Part shown: in pieces, positions 24,185 through 31,322 of the stretch
Layout: each line of letters begins with the position of its first letter
Numbering within the stretch: the stretch's first letter is position 1
Source: Nocardia arthritidis NBRC 100137
Lineage (GTDB): Bacteria; Actinomycetota; Actinomycetes; Mycobacteriales; Mycobacteriaceae
NCBI RefSeq assembly: GCF_001612765.1
Contig: NZ_BDBB01000058.1
Span: forward strand, 1 to 39,406
Direction of reading: 5' to 3'
DNA length: 39,406 bases
Notes under the pieces: generated by a model
The model's database searches: none
What the model saw: only the letters and a program-made list of their open reading frames with translations
Told to the model about the DNA's origin: nothing
Program-made: the position numbers and the translations under genes

Positions 24185-24853
24185 ATGGCCAATTCGATCG
24201 ACCCGCGCGCCGGCCTGTCCGGCATCGCGCCGCAGAGCCCGCAGGCTCGCTACATCCTGCCGTCGTTCATCGAGCACTCGAGCTTCGGCGTCAAGGAGTC
24301 CAACCCGTACAACAAGCTGTTCGAGGAGCGCATCATCTTCCTCGGCGTGCAGGTGGACGACGCCTCGGCCAACGACATCATGGCGCAGCTGCTGGTGCTG
24401 GAGTCGCTGGACCCCGACCGCGACATCACCATGTACATCAACTCGCCGGGTGGCTCGTTCACCTCACTGATGGCCATCTACGACACCATGCAGTACGTGC
24501 GCGCCGACGTCGCCACGGTCTGCCTGGGCCAGGCCGCCTCGGCCGCGGCCGTGCTGCTCGCCGCCGGCACCCCCGGCAAGCGGGCCTGCCTGCCCAATGC
24601 CCGCGTGCTGATCCACCAGCCGTCGCTGGAGGGCGGCATCCAGGGGCAGGTGTCGGACCTGGAGATCCAGGCCGCCGAGATCGAGCGCATGCGTCGCCTG
24701 ATGGAGACCACGCTCGCGCGGCACACCGGCAAGGACGCCGACACCATCCGCAAGGACACCGACCGTGACAAGATCCTGACGGCCGAGGACGCCAAGGAGT
24801 ACGGGATCATCGACACGGTGTTCGACTACCGCAAGCTCAGCGCGCAGAAATAA
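24185..24853 (+). CDS. clpP2: ATP-dependent Clp protease proteolytic subunit 2
   Basis: 222 aa, second subunit of the mixed ClpP1P2 protease. Catalytic Ser119 in GQAASAAAVL, His144 in LIHQP and Asp191 in KDTDRD are present, with MYINSPGGSFTSLMAIYDTM and the longer N-terminus (residues 1-45) usual for ClpP2. The ATG at 24185 is preceded by GGAGACGAAG; an upstream TTG at 24173 would overlap that ribosome site and is less likely. Followed by a hairpin, then 460 bp before clpX, so clpX probably also has its own promoter. Confidence 0.97.
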   Translation: MANSIDPRAGLSGIAPQSPQARYILPSFIEHSSFGVKESNPYNKLFEERIIFLGVQVDDASANDIMAQLLVLESLDPDRDITMYINSPGGSFTSLMAIYDTMQYVRADVATVCLGQAASAAAVLLAAGTPGKRACLPNARVLIHQPSLEGGIQGQVSDLEIQAAEIERMRRLMETTLARHTGKDADTIRKDTDRDKILTAEDAKEYGIIDTVFDYRKLSAQK

Positions 24854-24862
24854 CGCGCGAAT

Positions 24863-24890
24863 AGTCGTTTCCGGCCCGGCCGGGACGACT
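24863..24890 (+). terminator. Hairpin after clpP2
   Basis: AGTCGT pairs with ACGACT, and after a one-base bulge a further five pairs close a GC-rich loop. Starts 10 bp after the stop. Confidence 0.55.
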
Positions 24891-25101
24891 GGGCGAATCG
24901 CCGATCCCGGCGGCGGTACGCTCGGAAATCGTTCTATGACAGGGAATTCCGGCCGGGAAGCATGCCATGGGTATGCCGCCCGGCCGGACCGCTTGTCGCG
25001 CCGCCGCGGTTCGAGAATGTGTTCGAATCCCGCCGCGGCGCGAGGTGCGGTCCGGAGTGTCGAAATGCCGATCCGGCGGGCGGTCCGCCTTTCGGCGTCG
25101 T

Positions 25102-25143
25102 GACAACTCGCACAACCCGCGCGAGAAACATGCGCGAGTTGTC
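25102..25143. promoter_or_regulatory. Nested repeats upstream of clpX, candidate operator
   Basis: Perfect 10-bp inverted arms GACAACTCGC (25102-25111) and GCGAGTTGTC (25134-25143), with ACAACCCGCGCGAG between them repeating both half-sites. Looks like several binding sites for one dimeric protein. Confidence 0.45.
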
Positions 25144-25169
25144 GACCTCCGTCCCGAACACCGGGTACG

Positions 25170-25200
25170 GTCAACCTAGGGACCTTTGCTCCCGGTTGAC
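25170..25200. promoter_or_regulatory. Inverted repeat upstream of clpX
   Basis: GTCAACC (25170-25176) and GGTTGAC (25194-25200), 17 nt apart, 114 bp before the clpX start. Could be an operator or a leader structure. Confidence 0.3.
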
Positions 25201-25313
25201 AGCACTGCCCACCGGCCACGATTCAGTCGATGCGTTTGCGGCTGCGAAAGTGGTGGACAGCTGGCAACCTGGACGGACGGTTGCACGCGGACAAGGAAGT
25301 AGGGACCCACGAG

Positions 25314-26594
25314 ATGGCGCGCATCGGAGATGGCGGCGATCTGCTGAAGTGCTCGTTCTGTGGAAAGAGCCAGAAGCAGGTCAAGAAGCTCATTGCGGGA
25401 CCAGGGGTGTACATCTGCGACGAGTGCATCGATCTCTGCAACGAGATCATCGAGGAGGAACTCGCCGAATCGAGCGAGGTCAAGCTCGATGAGCTGCCCA
25501 AGCCTGCCGAGATCCGGGACTTCCTGGAGAACTACGTCATCGGCCAGGACACCGCCAAGCGCACTCTCGCGGTGGCCGTCTACAACCATTACAAGCGCAT
25601 CCAGGCCGGTGACAAGGGTCGCGACAGCCGCGGCGAGACCGTCGAGCTGGCCAAGTCCAACATCCTGATGCTGGGGCCCACCGGCTGCGGCAAGACCTAT
25701 CTGGCCCAGACGTTGGCGAAGATGCTGAACGTGCCGTTCGCCATCGCCGACGCCACCGCGCTGACCGAGGCCGGGTACGTCGGCGAGGACGTCGAGAACA
25801 TCCTGCTGAAGCTGATCCAGGCCGCCGACTACGACGTCAAGCGCGCCGAGACCGGCATCATCTACATCGACGAGGTCGACAAGATCGCCCGCAAGAGCGA
25901 GAACCCGTCGATCACCCGCGACGTGTCCGGCGAGGGCGTGCAGCAGGCCCTGCTGAAGATCCTGGAGGGGACCCAGGCGAGCGTGCCGCCCCAGGGCGGG
26001 CGCAAGCACCCGCACCAGGAGTTCATCCAGATCGACACCACCAACGTGCTGTTCATCGTCGCGGGCGCTTTCGCGGGCCTGGAGAAGATCATCTCCGACC
26101 GCACCGGCCACCGCGGTATCGGCTTCGGCGCCGAGGTGCGGTCCAAGGCCGAGATCGACACCACCGATCACTTCGCGGACGTCATGCCCGAGGACCTGAT
26201 CAAGTTCGGCCTGATCCCCGAGTTCATCGGCCGTCTGCCCGTGGTCGCCTCGGTGACCAACCTGGACAAGGAATCGCTGGTCAAGATCCTCTCCGAGCCG
26301 AAGAACGCGCTGGTCAAGCAGTACGTCCGGTTGTTCGAGATGGACGGGGTCGATCTCGAGTTCACCGACGACGCGCTGGAGGCGGTCGCCGATCAGGCGA
26401 TCCTGCGCGGCACCGGCGCGCGTGGTCTGCGGGCGATCATGGAGGAGGTCCTGCAGCCCGCGATGTACGACATCCCCAGCCGCGACGACGTCGCCAAGGT
26501 GGTCGTGAACGCGGACACGGTCAACGACAACGTGCTGCCCACCATCGTGCCGCGCAAGGCGCAGCGGCAGGAGCGGCGGGAGAAGTCGGCGTAA
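25314..26594 (+). CDS. clpX: ATP-dependent Clp protease ATP-binding subunit ClpX
   Basis: 426 aa AAA+ unfoldase that feeds ClpP1P2. N-terminal zinc-binding domain with C13, C16, C35 and C38; Walker A GPTGCGKT at 121-128; Walker B IIYIDEVDK near 182-190; pore loop GYVGEDV; RKHPHQEFIQIDTTN; the ClpP-docking loop IGFGAEV; and C-terminal sensor-2 region RGTGARGLRAIMEE. Full length. The ATG at 25314 is chosen because it gives the standard MARIGDGGDLLKCSFC start and has AGGGA upstream; longer readings add 28 unrelated residues. Separated from clpP2 by a long region with candidate operators. Confidence 0.98.
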   Translation: MARIGDGGDLLKCSFCGKSQKQVKKLIAGPGVYICDECIDLCNEIIEEELAESSEVKLDELPKPAEIRDFLENYVIGQDTAKRTLAVAVYNHYKRIQAGDKGRDSRGETVELAKSNILMLGPTGCGKTYLAQTLAKMLNVPFAIADATALTEAGYVGEDVENILLKLIQAADYDVKRAETGIIYIDEVDKIARKSENPSITRDVSGEGVQQALLKILEGTQASVPPQGGRKHPHQEFIQIDTTNVLFIVAGAFAGLEKIISDRTGHRGIGFGAEVRSKAEIDTTDHFADVMPEDLIKFGLIPEFIGRLPVVASVTNLDKESLVKILSEPKNALVKQYVRLFEMDGVDLEFTDDALEAVADQAILRGTGARGLRAIMEEVLQPAMYDIPSRDDVAKVVVNADTVNDNVLPTIVPRKAQRQERREKSA

Positions 26595-26741
26595 TTCGGG
26601 TGTGGCGGCCCCATCCCGGGGGTACACCTTCGTGAGGGTTGAGCAAACAGCCTAGTTCCGGCGGCCCGGTCTTCCGGAGCGCATCAGCACCCCGCGAGCA
26701 CCTCCTCGGAGATTGTTGCGGGCGACAGGACCGAGGTCCTC

Positions 26742-27152
26742 ATGTCGGCAGGCTTGGCCAATCCCACGTACGTTCTCACCGCCGCTCGCAATGCCGATCA
26801 CCCTGCGGAGCGGCTCAAGATCTCCGTCACGGCCCCGAGTGACCAGGTCACGCTATGCGCCCTTGCGGGCGAGGTCGACTATTACACCGTCGAGGTGTTT
26901 CGCCGCAGGCTGATCGGCTCACTGGGCACGGCGGCGCCGCTGGTGGTCATCGACCTGTCCAAAGTCACGTTCTTCGGCGTGGCGGGGCTGTATGTCCTGG
27001 TCGACGCGCGGAACATGCTGACACACACCGGTCGTCGGCTACGCCTGGTCACCGGTGCGTGGTGCGTGGACCGGCTGCTGCAACTGGCCGAGGGCCTCGG
27101 GCGTTTCGAAACCAGGACCAGTCTCGCCGACGCTGTGCTCGACGCGGCGTGA
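26742..27152 (+). CDS. STAS-domain protein lacking the phosphoacceptor serine
   Basis: 136 aa. STAS fold of anti-sigma-factor antagonists: VTLCALAGEVDYYTVEVFRRRL, VVIDLSKVTFFGVAGLYVLV, then a helix and RLRLVTG strand. At the usual D-S-S-G loop, where an anti-sigma kinase phosphorylates serine, this protein has G79-V80-A81-G82, so it cannot be switched in the standard way. It might be a constitutively active antagonist, an adaptor or a relic. GAGG precedes the ATG. No anti-sigma factor or sigma factor gene is adjacent. The next gene starts 28 bp downstream but seems to have its own promoter. Confidence 0.85.
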   Translation: MSAGLANPTYVLTAARNADHPAERLKISVTAPSDQVTLCALAGEVDYYTVEVFRRRLIGSLGTAAPLVVIDLSKVTFFGVAGLYVLVDARNMLTHTGRRLRLVTGAWCVDRLLQLAEGLGRFETRTSLADAVLDAA

Positions 27153-27169
27153 CGAGCGGCACCGGTCGT

Positions 27170-27175
27170 TACGAT
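27170..27175 (+). promoter_or_regulatory. -10 box of a leaderless L7/L12-like transcript
   Basis: TACGAT, 5 nt before the ATG at 27181; the intervening GGGGC could also act as a weak ribosome site. Confidence 0.4.
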
Positions 27176-27180
27176 GGGGC

Positions 27181-27447
27181 ATGTTTGCCAACCGGCGCTT
27201 GGAACGCAAGGTCGACGCGTTGCACGTCAAACTCGACCTGATCATGACCCAGCTGGGTATCGAGGCGCCTGCGGCGGTCGCGTCACCGCGTGCCGTGCTA
27301 TCGGTCCCGCGGGGTGACGGCATGGCGGAGATCGACGCATTACTGGCGCAGGGCAAGAAGATTCACGCGATCAAGCGGTATCGGGAACTCACCGGGTGCG
27401 GGCTCGAGGAGGCCAAGGACGCGGTCGAAAGCCGGTATCCGTACTGA
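27181..27447 (+). CDS. Small protein with ribosomal L7/L12 C-terminal-like domain
   Basis: 88 aa. Residues about 50-85 (AEIDALLAQGKKIHAIKRYR, then ELTGCGLEEAKDAVE) match the C-terminal domain of ribosomal protein L7/L12, the part that contacts translation factors (compare KIxVIKxVREITGLGLKEAKxLVE). The N-terminal 40 residues start with a charged helix (RRLERKVDALHVKLDLIMTQL) that could dimerise as a coiled coil, unlike the L7/L12 N-terminus. It is not the ribosomal protein itself; such orphans occur widely in actinobacteria, and their role is unknown. Confidence 0.82.
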   Translation: MFANRRLERKVDALHVKLDLIMTQLGIEAPAAVASPRAVLSVPRGDGMAEIDALLAQGKKIHAIKRYRELTGCGLEEAKDAVESRYPY

Positions 27448-27574
27448 ACGCCGGTGGTGGGCGCGGGCCGGCTGCACTCGCCGGCTCAATTCTCCCCGCC
27501 CGCCCTGGCTGTAGTTCGTACCTGCCGGGCGGCGTGTTCGGTGACGAGTCCTGTTGCGCCGCTGGGTGATAGAC

Positions 27575-28456
27575 CTAGCTGTGTGCGCCGTGCACTAACG
27601 GTGCGCGCAGATTCATCGGGAAGTCGGCGTTCGTGCCGGACCGGATGTCCTCCGAAGAGGGTTCCGGCGACGGCTCGTGCCCAGTCGGGTCGGGCAGGTT
27701 GCGCACCTGCTCGGTGGCGTAGCTGATCGCGCGCCCGTATCGCGCGCTCGCGGCGTCGTGGATGAGCAGCGCGACGCCGATCATCACGGGGGCGACCCCG
27801 TGCACGGCGGCGTCGAACCACCGCCCCTCGCTCACATACGGGTAGGTGTTGAGTCCCACGGTGAGCGTCAGCAGAGCGACCTCGGCCGCCGCCACTTGGC
27901 TGCGGTTGTCCAGCACGCCCCATTCGGTGACTTTGTTCGTGCCGATCATGATGATGATCAGCGACACGCTGATCATCGCCTCGAGCAGGTAGCTGAACCA
28001 GTACAGCGGGTCGGTCGGGCCACCCGGCGCGATGTTGTGCTGGACGTTGACCGCCGACCACAGCATCCCGGCGGCGACCACGCCGGCCAGCGAGCCGAGC
28101 GACCACGAACGGTGCCGGTACAGCGACGCCAGCCTGGCATGCGGGCTGGACGCGCGCCGCTGCGCGGCGATGGCCTTGCGCGCCAGCAACAGGTCTCTGA
28201 TCTCGGCCTTCTCGATGGCCTCCGAGGTGTTGCGCGCCCGGTCGGACGCCGCGGCGGACGCCTCGGCCTGCTTCCAGCGCTGGTCGCGATCCTGCGTCCG
28301 GATGCGTTCGGCCAGTTCGCGTTCCGCGAGCAGTTCCTCTTCCGACAGCGCGCCGGTCAGCGCCGGGTCGAACTGGTAGGCGAGACGGCCGCGGGCCTTC
28401 TCGACCCGTCTCGCCAGCCGCGCGACGTCGTCGTCCGAGGTCTGTTCGTCGAGCAT
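27575..28456 (-). CDS. Coiled-coil membrane protein, four helices (SpdB/DUF2637-like)
   Basis: 293 aa from the ATG at 28456, preceded by TTTGGAG; a longer reading has no better site. Residues 1-130 are charged and strongly helical (Arg/Glu/Ala-rich), probably a cytoplasmic coiled coil. Four membrane helices follow (around LAGVVAAGMLW, YLLEAMISVSLIIIMIG, VALLTLTVGLN and VAPVMIGVALLI), then a Pro/Glu-rich tail. The layout and wording remind me of actinomycete SpdB/DUF2637 proteins, known from conjugative plasmids but also chromosomal; this is a guess. No other transfer genes are nearby. A weak hairpin with two wobble pairs lies at its 3' end (27583-27606). Confidence 0.7.
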   Translation of the reverse strand: MLDEQTSDDDVARLARRVEKARGRLAYQFDPALTGALSEEELLAERELAERIRTQDRDQRWKQAEASAAASDRARNTSEAIEKAEIRDLLLARKAIAAQRRASSPHARLASLYRHRSWSLGSLAGVVAAGMLWSAVNVQHNIAPGGPTDPLYWFSYLLEAMISVSLIIIMIGTNKVTEWGVLDNRSQVAAAEVALLTLTVGLNTYPYVSEGRWFDAAVHGVAPVMIGVALLIHDAASARYGRAISYATEQVRNLPDPTGHEPSPEPSSEDIRSGTNADFPMNLRAPLVHGAHS

Positions 28457-28679
28457 GCGGCTCCAAAGGGTTGAGCGGAGGGGAACTCGAGAAACCGAAG
28501 ACGCCGGCACGGCCTGCCGTTGCGCGAAATTCGCGACGGCAGCTCGTCGACCGCGGCACGGCCAGGCGACGTCAACACCTCCTATTCTTAGTGCATTTCG
28601 GGCCTTAACGACAGTCGGGAGTGCCCGCGGCGCCGAAATGCCAGGTCGCCTGGCGTTTCCCGCAGCGCCACGGGCGCTT

Positions 28680-29249
28680 TCACGCCCAGGGCACCCGACA
28701 GGAATCGGTGCTGAAACCCTGCGCGGTGATCCCCAGCGCCGAATTGAACCGGGCGCGCGAGTTTTCCAGCGCGATGTGATAGCTGAGCTCGACCACGCCC
28801 GCTCTGCCGAAGCGCCGCTCCAGGTCGGCGACCTGCTCGTCGGTGACCGCGGTCGGCGTGGCGGTCATCGCGTCGGCGTAGGCGATGGCGGCGCGCTCGT
28901 CGTCGGAGTACAGCGGCGAGTTCGCGTAGTCGGCGATGTGTTCCAGCCGCGCGATGTCCAGTTCGCCAAGGCGCATGAGCATGGCGCCGAAGTCGACGCA
29001 CCACGAACAACCGATCGTCCACGCCGTGCGGTAGACGGCGATTTCGCGGATGACTGCGGGCACAGCGGTGCTGGCCTTGCCGACCATGGTTTCGTGGACA
29101 GCGTTGGCGGTGAGCAGTTTCGGGTGGTTGGCGGTGACGGCGAACGGCTCCGGCACTTCCCGGAAGCGGCGCTTGGCCAGCCGGTACAGCAACTTGGTCA
29201 TCGGCCCGGCCTGCTGCGGGGTGACGGCGGCGATACGGGTGGCGCCCAT
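28680..29249 (-). CDS. Carboxymuconolactone decarboxylase / AhpD-family protein
   Basis: 189 aa, helical. The N-terminal half contains the AhpD-like redox motif C81-S-W-C84 in AWTIGCSWCVDFGAML, preceded by REIAVYRTA; the C-terminal half has ERAAIAYADAMTATP and LSYHIALENSRARFN. The CXXC motif suggests peroxidase or thiol-redox activity rather than lactone decarboxylation; the histidine that follows CXXC in AhpD is missing here. AAGGAGATCGAC precedes the ATG. It lies 106 bp downstream of the ketosteroid isomerase gene on the same strand and may be co-transcribed with it. Confidence 0.88.
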   Translation of the reverse strand: MGATRIAAVTPQQAGPMTKLLYRLAKRRFREVPEPFAVTANHPKLLTANAVHETMVGKASTAVPAVIREIAVYRTAWTIGCSWCVDFGAMLMRLGELDIARLEHIADYANSPLYSDDERAAIAYADAMTATPTAVTDEQVADLERRFGRAGVVELSYHIALENSRARFNSALGITAQGFSTDSCRVPWA

Positions 29250-29355
29250 GTCGATCTCCTTCGATCAGCGGATTGGTTCCTACTTCTCGGACGAGAGACC
29301 GTGCCGGAATGTGATGGGGCCGCGATGTGAGGTGGCGCACCCGGCCGCCGCGCGA

Positions 29356-29733
29356 CTACTCGGGTTCGACCCGCATGTCCTCCTGACTCCAGTAGGCGCG
29401 CATCCCGGTGATCCGGCCTTCCTCGTCGAACTCCATCACGTCGATCGGCGACAGGACGAAGCGCTGTCCGCCGACCTTGGTGACGATGGTGAACGGGAAC
29501 GCGGCTTGGTTGCCCGCGATCCTGACGTCCTCGGGCCGCAACTCGGTCTCCCGATCCAGCGCGGCGATCACCTCGTAGAACTCGCGGATGGCAGCGTGGC
29601 CGCGCTTGGGTGGGGTACCGACCGGGTCCTCCACGATCGCGTCGGGCGCGTACAGCGCCACGATGTCCTCGGTCGGGCCGGAGCCGACCAGCTTGACGTA
29701 CTGCTCGACCACGTCGCGGATCTGCTTGGCCAT
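29356..29733 (-). CDS. Steroid delta-isomerase (ketosteroid isomerase)
   Basis: 125 aa from the ATG at 29733, chosen because GGAGGA lies 6 nt before it; an ATG at 29757 sits inside the upstream operator-like site. Moves the C5-C6 double bond of 3-oxo-delta-5 steroids to C4-C5. It aligns without large gaps to the Pseudomonas putida enzyme as I recall it: Tyr12 (QYVKLV) matches the catalytic Tyr16, Asp36 (VEDPVGTPP) the base Asp40, and Asp98 (SPIDVMEFDEEGRI) the oxyanion-hole Asp103; the C-terminal MRAYWS is also conserved. The full triad argues for a real isomerase rather than a generic SnoaL-like fold. A KstR-type site lies 17 nt upstream, linking it to steroid metabolism. An AraC gene precedes it on the same strand. 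Confidence 0.88.
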   Translation of the reverse strand: MAKQIRDVVEQYVKLVGSGPTEDIVALYAPDAIVEDPVGTPPKRGHAAIREFYEVIAALDRETELRPEDVRIAGNQAAFPFTIVTKVGGQRFVLSPIDVMEFDEEGRITGMRAYWSQEDMRVEPE

Positions 29734-29749
29734 CGAGTCTCCTCCGAAG

Positions 29750-29763
29750 TGAAACATGTTCTA
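29750..29763. promoter_or_regulatory. KstR-type operator upstream of ketosteroid isomerase
   Basis: TGAAACATGTTCTA fits TnnAACnnGTTnnA, the consensus bound by KstR, the TetR-type repressor of cholesterol catabolism in mycobacteria and Rhodococcus. It lies between the AraC stop and the isomerase start and would block the isomerase promoter. Confidence 0.55.
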
Positions 29764-29774
29764 GTTTTTGTAGC

Positions 29775-30560
29775 CTAGCAAGTTCTCGTGTCCGATTCGA
29801 TCCCCGCGGGTCCGTCCAGCACGACGATCTGGACACCGCTGGCGAGCAGATCGGAAGCAGACAGACCGAACAGGGTGCGGAACGCGTCGCTGAAGTGTGA
29901 GGGGCTGGCGAATCCGGCCTCGGTCGAGGCCAGGGTGAGGTTCGCGCCTCCGGCGATGGCGCGTCCGACCGCGAGCATCCTGGCCCAGAGGCGGTAACGG
30001 CGGAACGAGGTCCCTGTCTGGGCGGCGAACAGGTGCAGGAAGCGTGACTCCGACAGATGTGCCGCCGCGGCGAACCGTGCGGCGGTGAACGTGGCGGCGG
30101 GATGTGCGTCGAGGTCGGCGAGCGCCCCCGCGATGCGGGCGTCCAGCGGGGGAAACGGCGCCGTACCGGCGAGGTCCGCCAGCCGTCCCGGCTCGGGGCG
30201 AGCGCTGCCCGCCGCCGTGACCAGTGCGTCCTCCGACGCATGGCACAGACCGAACTCGTTGTCCCACTGCGTCATTCGCTCACGGCAGGCGCGAGCGGCA
30301 GGCGAACCGGGATCCGAGTAGCAGAACATCATGTAGTCACCGTCGGTGACCACCCGGTGGACTCGGCGCGGCGGCATGAGGGCGCTGCGCGCAGAACGCG
30401 CGATGCCGTCGGCCGCGAGGGTGAACGGAGCGTCGATCCCGACGGCCAGGCAGTCGACCGCGGTCGAATGCGCGCCCAGGCGCAGTGACGGTCCGCGATA
30501 GATCGCCCGCCCGGCCCACAGCCAGAGCATCGCGGGCAATACGTGCGGGGCGTTCGGCAT
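29775..30560 (-). CDS. AraC-family transcriptional regulator
   Basis: 261 aa from the ATG at 30560; an in-frame ATG at 30596 is possible and neither has a strong ribosome site. The C-terminal 100 residues hold the two AraC helix-turn-helix units: FAAAAHLSESRFLHLFAAQ with GTSFRRYRLWARM, and LASTEAGFASPSHFSDAFRT with LFGLSASDLL. The N-terminal part begins as a cupin-like sensor (LRLGAHSTAVDCLAVGIDAP) and has four cysteines. It lies directly upstream of the ketosteroid isomerase gene, 41 bp from its start, and may control it or itself. Ligand unknown. Confidence 0.87.
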   Translation of the reverse strand: MPNAPHVLPAMLWLWAGRAIYRGPSLRLGAHSTAVDCLAVGIDAPFTLAADGIARSARSALMPPRRVHRVVTDGDYMMFCYSDPGSPAARACRERMTQWDNEFGLCHASEDALVTAAGSARPEPGRLADLAGTAPFPPLDARIAGALADLDAHPAATFTAARFAAAAHLSESRFLHLFAAQTGTSFRRYRLWARMLAVGRAIAGGANLTLASTEAGFASPSHFSDAFRTLFGLSASDLLASGVQIVVLDGPAGIESDTRTC

Positions 30561-30911
30561 GCCGCCATGCTGGCACGGCTGTGCGGGTGTGACCATGTTC
30601 GGTTGTCGCGCACCGCGGCGGGTACGGGGGATCGCCGTTGATCCCCCTGGTTCGACGTTGAACCGTCTCCGTGCTCGGTGTTCGCTGAGTTTGTCGGGCA
30701 AGCCGCCGCCCGTGTTACCGCCGCTGTTCCTTTCGTCCTTTTCGCCCGTCGGGCGTCGGCCGTTCACCGGTTCCGACGGCGCGAACCGGGGAAATTCATC
30801 GCTATTTCCGCTGTTCGTGCCCCGGTGTGTCGAGCTTGCGCTCTCGGTGGCGTGCTGTTTACTCGGTCCGGTCAACCAGATGTTCGAGTGACGAGTGGAA
30901 GCGGAGGAGAC
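30561..30911. other. 351-bp divergent gap between the AraC gene and mihF
   Basis: Contains two adjacent inverted repeats (30626-30664). A possible mihF promoter near TTGCGC and TTTACT (around 30836-30865) is weak. No gene seen. Confidence 0.5.
30626..30664. promoter_or_regulatory. Two adjacent palindromes upstream of mihF
   Basis: GGGGGATC-GCCGTT-GATCCCCC (30626-30647, perfect 8-bp arms) followed at once by GGTTC-GACGTT-GAACC (30649-30664, perfect 5-bp arms). Both have a 6-nt centre containing CGTT. Operators or RNA hairpins. Confidence 0.4.
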
Positions 30912-31226
30912 ATGGCACTGCCTACCATGACCGCAGAGCAGCGCACCGAGGCGTTGGCCAAGGCGGCTGCGGTCCGCAAGGCGCGCTCCGAACTGATCGG
31001 CAAGGTGAAGGAGGGCAAGGTCTCGGTCGCGGACCTGCTGAAGAAGGCCGACTCCGACGAGCTGGTCAAAAAGACCAAGGTGGCCGCGGTGATCAAGGCC
31101 CTGCCCGGTGTCGGTCCGGTGAAGGCCGCCAAGCTGATGGACCAGGCGGAGATCCCCGAGGATCGCCGCATCGGTGGTCTCGGCGCGCGTCAGCGCGCGG
31201 CACTGCTCGAAGCGCTGAAGGACTGA
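30912..31226 (+). CDS. mihF: Mycobacterial-type integration host factor (mIHF)
   Basis: 104 aa nucleoid protein that binds and bends DNA. Begins MALPTMTAEQRTEALAKAAA like the M. tuberculosis protein (MALPQLTDEQRAAALEKAAA), with the helix-two-turn-helix region KVAAVIKALPGVGPVKAAK and the final IGGLGARQRAALLEAL. GGAGGAGAC precedes the ATG, and a terminator follows 42 bp after the stop. The usual mihF neighbour in relatives is gmk; here it stands alone between an AraC gene and a membrane-protein gene, so it may be a second paralog rather than the housekeeping copy. Confidence 0.93.
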   Translation: MALPTMTAEQRTEALAKAAAVRKARSELIGKVKEGKVSVADLLKKADSDELVKKTKVAAVIKALPGVGPVKAAKLMDQAEIPEDRRIGGLGARQRAALLEALKD

Positions 31227-31268
31227 CGGGCGGGGAATTCGGCGGCGCATCCGCGGACGCACCGGATC

Positions 31269-31295
31269 ACGCCCGTGGTGATCTCCCACGGGCGT
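31269..31295. terminator. Terminator of mihF, shared with the convergent gene
   Basis: Perfect 10-bp stem (ACGCCCGTGG at 31269-31278 with 31286-31295) and a 7-nt loop between two convergent genes. Confidence 0.8.
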
Positions 31296-31322
31296 CCCGC
31301 ACTCGCCGGCCGACCCGGCCGG

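Larger units (their letters stand above)
24854..25313. other. 460-bp gap between clpP2 and clpX
   Basis: Contains the clpP2 hairpin, a nested repeat cluster (25102-25143) and a second inverted repeat (25170-25200), both upstream of clpX. No open frame here has coding character. The untranslated leader of clpX is probably long. Confidence 0.6.

Noticed and set aside
28357..28578. 73-codon open frame beginning right after AGGAG upstream of the coiled-coil membrane gene
   Set aside because: It overlaps the real gene in another frame and has an Arg/Ser/Pro-rich random-like sequence; the AGGAG may be chance.
29301..29325. GTGCCGGAATGTGATGG as a possible sixth copy of the 26-bp palindrome
   Set aside because: Only the left half-site resembles the element; there is no right half at the required distance.
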